Shown piece after piece: positions 59,501-64,000 of a stretch of 64,000 bases of DNA. Position 1 is the stretch's first letter; every line of letters starts with the position of its first letter. Source of the DNA: Inia geoffrensis. Its lineage: Eukaryota > Chordata > Mammalia > Artiodactyla > Iniidae. The stretch covers positions 65,861,092-65,925,091 of the forward strand of contig CM070905.1 of assembly GCA_036417435.1 (NCBI GenBank). Direction: 5' to 3'. Below the pieces are notes generated by a model. That model was given only the letters and a program-made list of their open reading frames with translations. It was not told the DNA's origin and did not search any database. Both the position numbers and the translations under genes were made by a program.

Positions 59501-61530
59501 CCAGACAATCATCTATGTGCAGTTTTATACGGCTACGTATCAGAACGTAATTATTTTGCCTTTATTTTAGAAGGTTTTTATTGCCATTTTAATTTATGAA
59601 ACTTTGTTACATTTATTCAAACGTATAATTATCTCCCTTGGATTGTGTGTCTCTTTCTTCCTGTGCATCCTAATAAATCTTTCATTGCTAAGAAAAATGC
59701 CTGCACATATAAAACTCTCATCTCATGTTTTATTTTAAGTACAGAATTATGCATTCTCTAATTTTATGATGATTTTTTTTAACCAATCCTTTATAACTGA
59801 TACAATATTCAGAACAGTTGAGTACCCATTCAAGCCCTTAAAATATTCAATTAATCTCTCTGCACCTAAACCTCTTCATCTACACGATATTAATAATCAT
59901 ACACTTATTTTCCTTAGTTCAGAGGGGTAGATCAAATTATTTCTTAATAAAAAGCTAAATTAAATGATTAAGTTAGAATGCACCCTAATGTGTTTCAGAA
60001 TTTTGTTTTATGACAGTGTGGTTGAGTAAAATAAAATAAAAATCAGAGAATCTACCTTTAAAATCCTATTTTTAAGGTCATCTGAATCTATAAGTACCAA
60101 TTGCTAGATTAGTAGGACAATTAATATTTTAACACATGGTCTAAATCAAACAATTCACGTAATAATATTCTATAACATCTTTCAGTTTTTCCATCTTCGT
60201 CCAGAAGTGAGGTGAGGTTTTCCTAAGAGTAGTTGTGAACATGTCTGAAATAGTTACATGAAGATTTTAATGTTTTTAAATATCAATCTGAGCCCTGTGG
60301 CAAATATTTAAAAAGAAAACTTCAGTCAGGCTGTATTATACCTAAAGCATATTTATCACATAATGGTAATAAAATTTCACAAGCTCAGTATCAATCACTG
60401 TGTGATTAAGCTTGAATACAAATTGAAACTCAGATCTTCCTATCTCCTAATTTCTCTTAAATATTTGTTCTTTGTATTGTCCTTGGATATGCTACTGTGG
60501 AAAATTTCCATAACCATTTTTTAATCTACAATGCATACTGGTTCCAAAAGGTCTAGCATACGCTATCCATTTAAAAATCATAAAAATGGATATAATTAAA
60601 AGCTAAGTTGAGACAGCAGTTTCCCTTATATCCAAAGTATATCACAGAGTCTCATTCAGGGAGTATAGATCCCACCAAGTATAAATGCACGAAGAGCTAT
60701 AAACAGTTTTTCAGCAATAATTTTATTGAGATTATTTAAAGTTAGAATTTACTCTGCCTGAGGCAACCTAACAACTGCAGTGTATAACAAACATTCTAAT
60801 TTACAAAGCATTAATGAAGCAATTAGCAAAGAGATGAATGCAAATTGTAAGCTGTTATGGGGAAATGGGAAATTAAAAGAAGGAAAATTCAAGCCATTGA
60901 ATACTTGATTATTTTCCCTACTCAGTACCTTTGAGGATAACCTGGCTTACCCATTAAAAAATGAGTGTCTGTCAAAATCGTTGTATGTAAGATGCTTTCC
61001 TGTTTTAAACATGTATACCAGATGGTAGGACTCACTGCAGACCTTTACCTCCAGAGTACAGTCAATTCTTATACAAAAGACTTCAGCATTTGCAGATTAT
61101 CTTTTATTCAAGGACCCCAAAGGATGTTTCGGTGGGGGGAGGGGTGGAATTTATTCCTCCTTAGTGTCTTTCAGTCCCACGCAGTAGGTAAACAGACACA
61201 TTAACTATGTATGAAATTAGAAATTGGAGAATACATTAAAAGATATTCTCAAGTCACAAAGAATCAATGCACTGATTTCCCTTGGCTCCCTACCTATTGT
61301 TCAAACCAGAAGTTTCACTGAAATTTTTGGTTGGGTTTATTCTCACTGGCCTTTAATATTAGCTAGGAACAAAATTCATTTCATTCTACAATGAAATTAA
61401 GACCTAGTGTACAAATATATAATGATTTAAAGTGACTAAATTAAGCAAGTTTATTCTATTACAATAATATTGTTTATTCAATGCCTCTTTTTTTAAATGA
61501 TTAGAATAAAAATCGAACAAAACAAGCTAT
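59501..61530. other. AT-rich stretch without assigned features
   Basis: About 2 kb with no convincing repeat family or exon. G-rich patch at 61132-61147. Confidence 0.45.
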
Positions 61531-61534
61531 TTTG

Positions 61535-61735
61535 AATCCCAGTCTGCCAAGTATTGTGTAACTCTGGCAAAGTCCCTAATGTTTTACACTTAAATTTCCC
61601 TGTTTATAAAATGGGGAAATAATAGAATGTGTCTTCTATACTTGTTTTGAGATTTAAATTAGTGAAAACTAGTAGAGAATTTAGCAGTGTCCAATCCTTG
61701 TAAGCACTCAAAACATACTAATTATCACAAATTTA
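61535..61735 (-). repeat. MIR, minus orientation
   Basis: GAATCCCAGTCTGCCAAGTA, TAACTCTGGCAAAGTCCCTA, TCCCTGTTTATAAAATGGGGAAATAATAG and AGTGTCCAATCCTTGTAAGCAC follow MIR order. Diverged. Confidence 0.8.
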
Positions 61736-62589
61736 ATAATCTAAAAATGTGTAAAGCAAAATAGTTCCTATTCCCTGACACACTGAAAACCTTAATTCTT
61801 TGAGGAAATCGGTTCTCATGTACCATTCTACATCACTCTTTACACACGTACAAATAGCACACCTAATTTTCCTTTATTAACAAAAAAATGATACATTACA
61901 TTCTAACTTGCCTTTTTACTTAGTGCAGCAGGTAATGCAGCCAATAATTTTTAAATAAGACACAATTTTTGAAGCACTTATGTCCCTTATTACGTTTTTC
62001 TTAAAGAACACAAAAGAAAAAGGAATGAAACATGTTCTTGGCTATTCTAGTGAAAAAAAAGAAAGATCCTTAAAAGCAAAGTCCAAACCACACTGTGAAG
62101 TATATAAAGGTAAATAACAACATTTTAGGGGAACACAATCTGGAATAACTGTCTTGGGAAGTTTGAAGGAAACAGTTATTTAATTTGTCTTAACTTTTAA
62201 GAAAAACAAACAAATGCTAAATGTCGTGCAGAGAAAAAGACATTGTCAGCTAAGCATTCTGGAGATAATTTAACCCTAAACTGTCATTCATCATATAAGT
62301 AAAAGAGATCTGAGGAGGCAAGCTTTCTAGTAGACCATTCAAATTATTAGGATTGATGCAACTCAACATTTTTACAACACTAAATTTGAATAAAAATAAA
62401 TTCTTGCTTCTGCATCTAGTAATGGTAGGTTAATGGTAATGGTAATTTATTAACAGATCATAGGCATTACAGATAAAGTTATCTGTAATACAAGCTTTAA
62501 AATAGCTATGATTACTATTTTCATATAGTTTAAGAATGATATTGGAAATTTAGGCAGAGAGCTGTAAAAAAATATTAACTAAAAAACTA
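61736..62589. other. No recognised feature
   Basis: AT-rich sequence. No feature is supported. Confidence 0.4.
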
Positions 62590-64000
62590 AGTAAGAGGGA
62601 GGTACTTCTGGAATGGTGAAGTGAGTGCCTCAAAAACAAAAACTCATCCACAGGACCAACAGATGCACTGACAAAAAATGTCAAGGTTTTCTGAACTCTG
62701 GAAATTAACCAACGTTTTGGAACAATCCTAAGAATGTTTATTCAAGAAAAGTGGCTCAATATTCTTAAGATCAGCAAGCTTTGTGGTGTTTTTACTTGCC
62801 CATCACTTTCTTCCCTGTTCTTTGGTACACTTGAAAACCTACAGCAGCTGTGAAAATCAGCAAACACAAAACCACAGGCGGGGGCACAATAGGTTTGGAG
62901 CTCTGCAAATGCCGCATTCTCAAGTGTCACTATTTGACCTGACAGGTCCCTAAAAAGCCCCATTTCTCAGGCCTTGTCTTTATTTGGCCTGATGTAGACT
63001 TCACTCTGGGTGAGTACCCCTATCCCTAGGGTATTTGTGGAAAAAAAATGGGGACAATTATTTAACACTGCAGCTGACTCACTTTGAGGGCTGGGGAGTG
63101 TGGTATCAACTGAGGCTAAAAGGACTCTGGCCAAAAAATAAGGCTTTGAAAATCTAACATGTTCTTGGAAATCTAGAAGGCCATGAACATGTTCTGGGTA
63201 TGTCCAGAACATACCTGAGCAGCCCTTAATCTCTCATCTCTGGATGACCTTCAGGATCTATGCAAGCAGGAAGTGAACGCTATAACAGACTTATAAATTC
63301 CCTGATGAAGGAATGCTCAACACAAACATAGAACTTCTTAGTAAAGTATGGAGGACTTTGGCTCAAGTCACTTAAAATTTCTGCCCAATCATTAGTTGAC
63401 CATTAAATTAATCTAGCAGAGACTTCAGTACCTACATGTAAAAAAGGATACGCACTTGAAGTATTAGTCCAAGAACATCACTAAGCAAACCGCAGCAGCA
63501 GCAGCAACCACCACAAACAGCAAAAACAAAAGACCATGGGGGGAGCGAGACACAGAGAGATAGGAATGTATGGCACACAGACAGGATAAAAAGTAGGCAA
63601 GAGGAACCGTTCCTGAGGAAGTCCTGATGTTGGATTTACTAGATAGCTGTTATGAGAATGTTAAAGAACTAAAATAAACCATGTCTAAAAAATTAAAGTA
63701 TGAGAACAATGTCCCACCAAATAGAGACTATCAATAACAAAGAACTTAATCAAAACAGCCAAACAGAAATGAAGTTAAAAAGTACAGTAACTGGAAAAAA
63801 AATTCCTTAGCAGAGCTTAGTAGTAGATTTGAATGGCACAGACTCAATGAACTTGGATTGAAGATAGGCCAACGTATCCCGTCTGATGAATAGAAAAGGA
63901 AAAAAATGAAGATAGATGACGAGAGCCTCAGAGAGATAATGGGAATCTCAGAAAGAGAAAATGCATATATTTTTTAAAGCCCTCAAGTCCCACAAATTTG
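62590..64000 (+). mobile_element. Old L1M 5' region (5' UTR and ORF1 start), runs off the window
   Basis: Recognisable phrases of an L1M 5' UTR: GGAGGTACTTCTGGAATGGTG, AACTCTGGAAATTAACCAAC, GTGTTTTTACTTGCCCATCA, GGCCTGATGTAGACTTCACT, then the ORF1 zone with GAGAGCCTCAGAGAGATAATGGGAATCTCAG (63920-63951). Because the window ends inside ORF1, the element probably continues beyond it. A CAGCAG run lies at 63493-63508. Minus frames 62742-63212 are incidental. Confidence 0.65.

Overview
This is mammalian nuclear DNA, almost certainly from a cetacean or a close cetartiodactyl relative. The best evidence is a set of tRNA-derived SINEs of the CHR type (cetacean/hippo/ruminant). They share the box-A-like head CTTCCCTGGTGGCGCAGTGG, a body containing CGGGAAGATCCCACATGCCG and an A tail, and several carry near-perfect target-site duplications (TSDs). 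Also consistent are L1 3' ends of the cetartiodactyl type and a mariner resembling the ruminant/cetacean one. The window is AT-rich and low in genes. Most of it is interspersed repeats sitting in intron-like or intergenic sequence. I see no bacterial-style operon, rRNA, true tRNA gene or CRISPR array.

The only convincing piece of host coding sequence is one small exon on the minus strand (11039-11119, 27 codons, phase 0-0) with good splice signals. If real, much of the window is intron of a minus-strand gene that I cannot name. A second, weaker coding-like segment lies on the minus strand at 24178-24394 and is probably a decayed gene fragment.

Layout: 1-6.6 kb holds a CHR SINE, an ancient repeat and two L1 pieces (a 3' half at 1.69-4.51 kb beside an older 5'/middle part at 4.52-6.57 kb). 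6.6-13.5 kb is AT-rich with L2 and L1M fragments, microsatellites and the candidate exon. 13.57-14.85 kb is a full-length but dead mariner. 14.9-22 kb is mostly unassigned. 22-33.9 kb has L2, SINEs, a long old L1M (26.07-29.33 kb) and MaLR LTR remnants. 34-44 kb has three SINEs (two CHR plus strand, one minus), an unnamed repeat and L1M pieces in both orientations. 44.4-49.0 kb is one old L1 with a 5' inversion. 50.6-51.6 kb is a chimeric L1-plus-passenger insertion. 52.5-53.7 kb has an L1 piece and a second copy of the unnamed repeat carrying a tail-less SINE. 54.7-55.8 kb is a pair of inverted LTRs. 56-62.6 kb has L2 and MIR remnants. From about 62.6 kb an old L1 5' region runs off the end.

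The most notable structures are: (1) the candidate exon; (2) the L1 chimera whose 3' part is about 485 bp of non-L1 sequence with its own AATAAA, poly(A) and TSD; (3) the twin-primed L1 with a visible internal gap; (4) the inverted LTR pair with a 50-bp tandem array in its loop; (5) the SINE that has a TSD but no 3' end or tail. None of these amounts to a demonstrated new biological system. They are records of retrotransposition plus one exon to be confirmed. Repeat family names come from recognition by eye, not from a database search.
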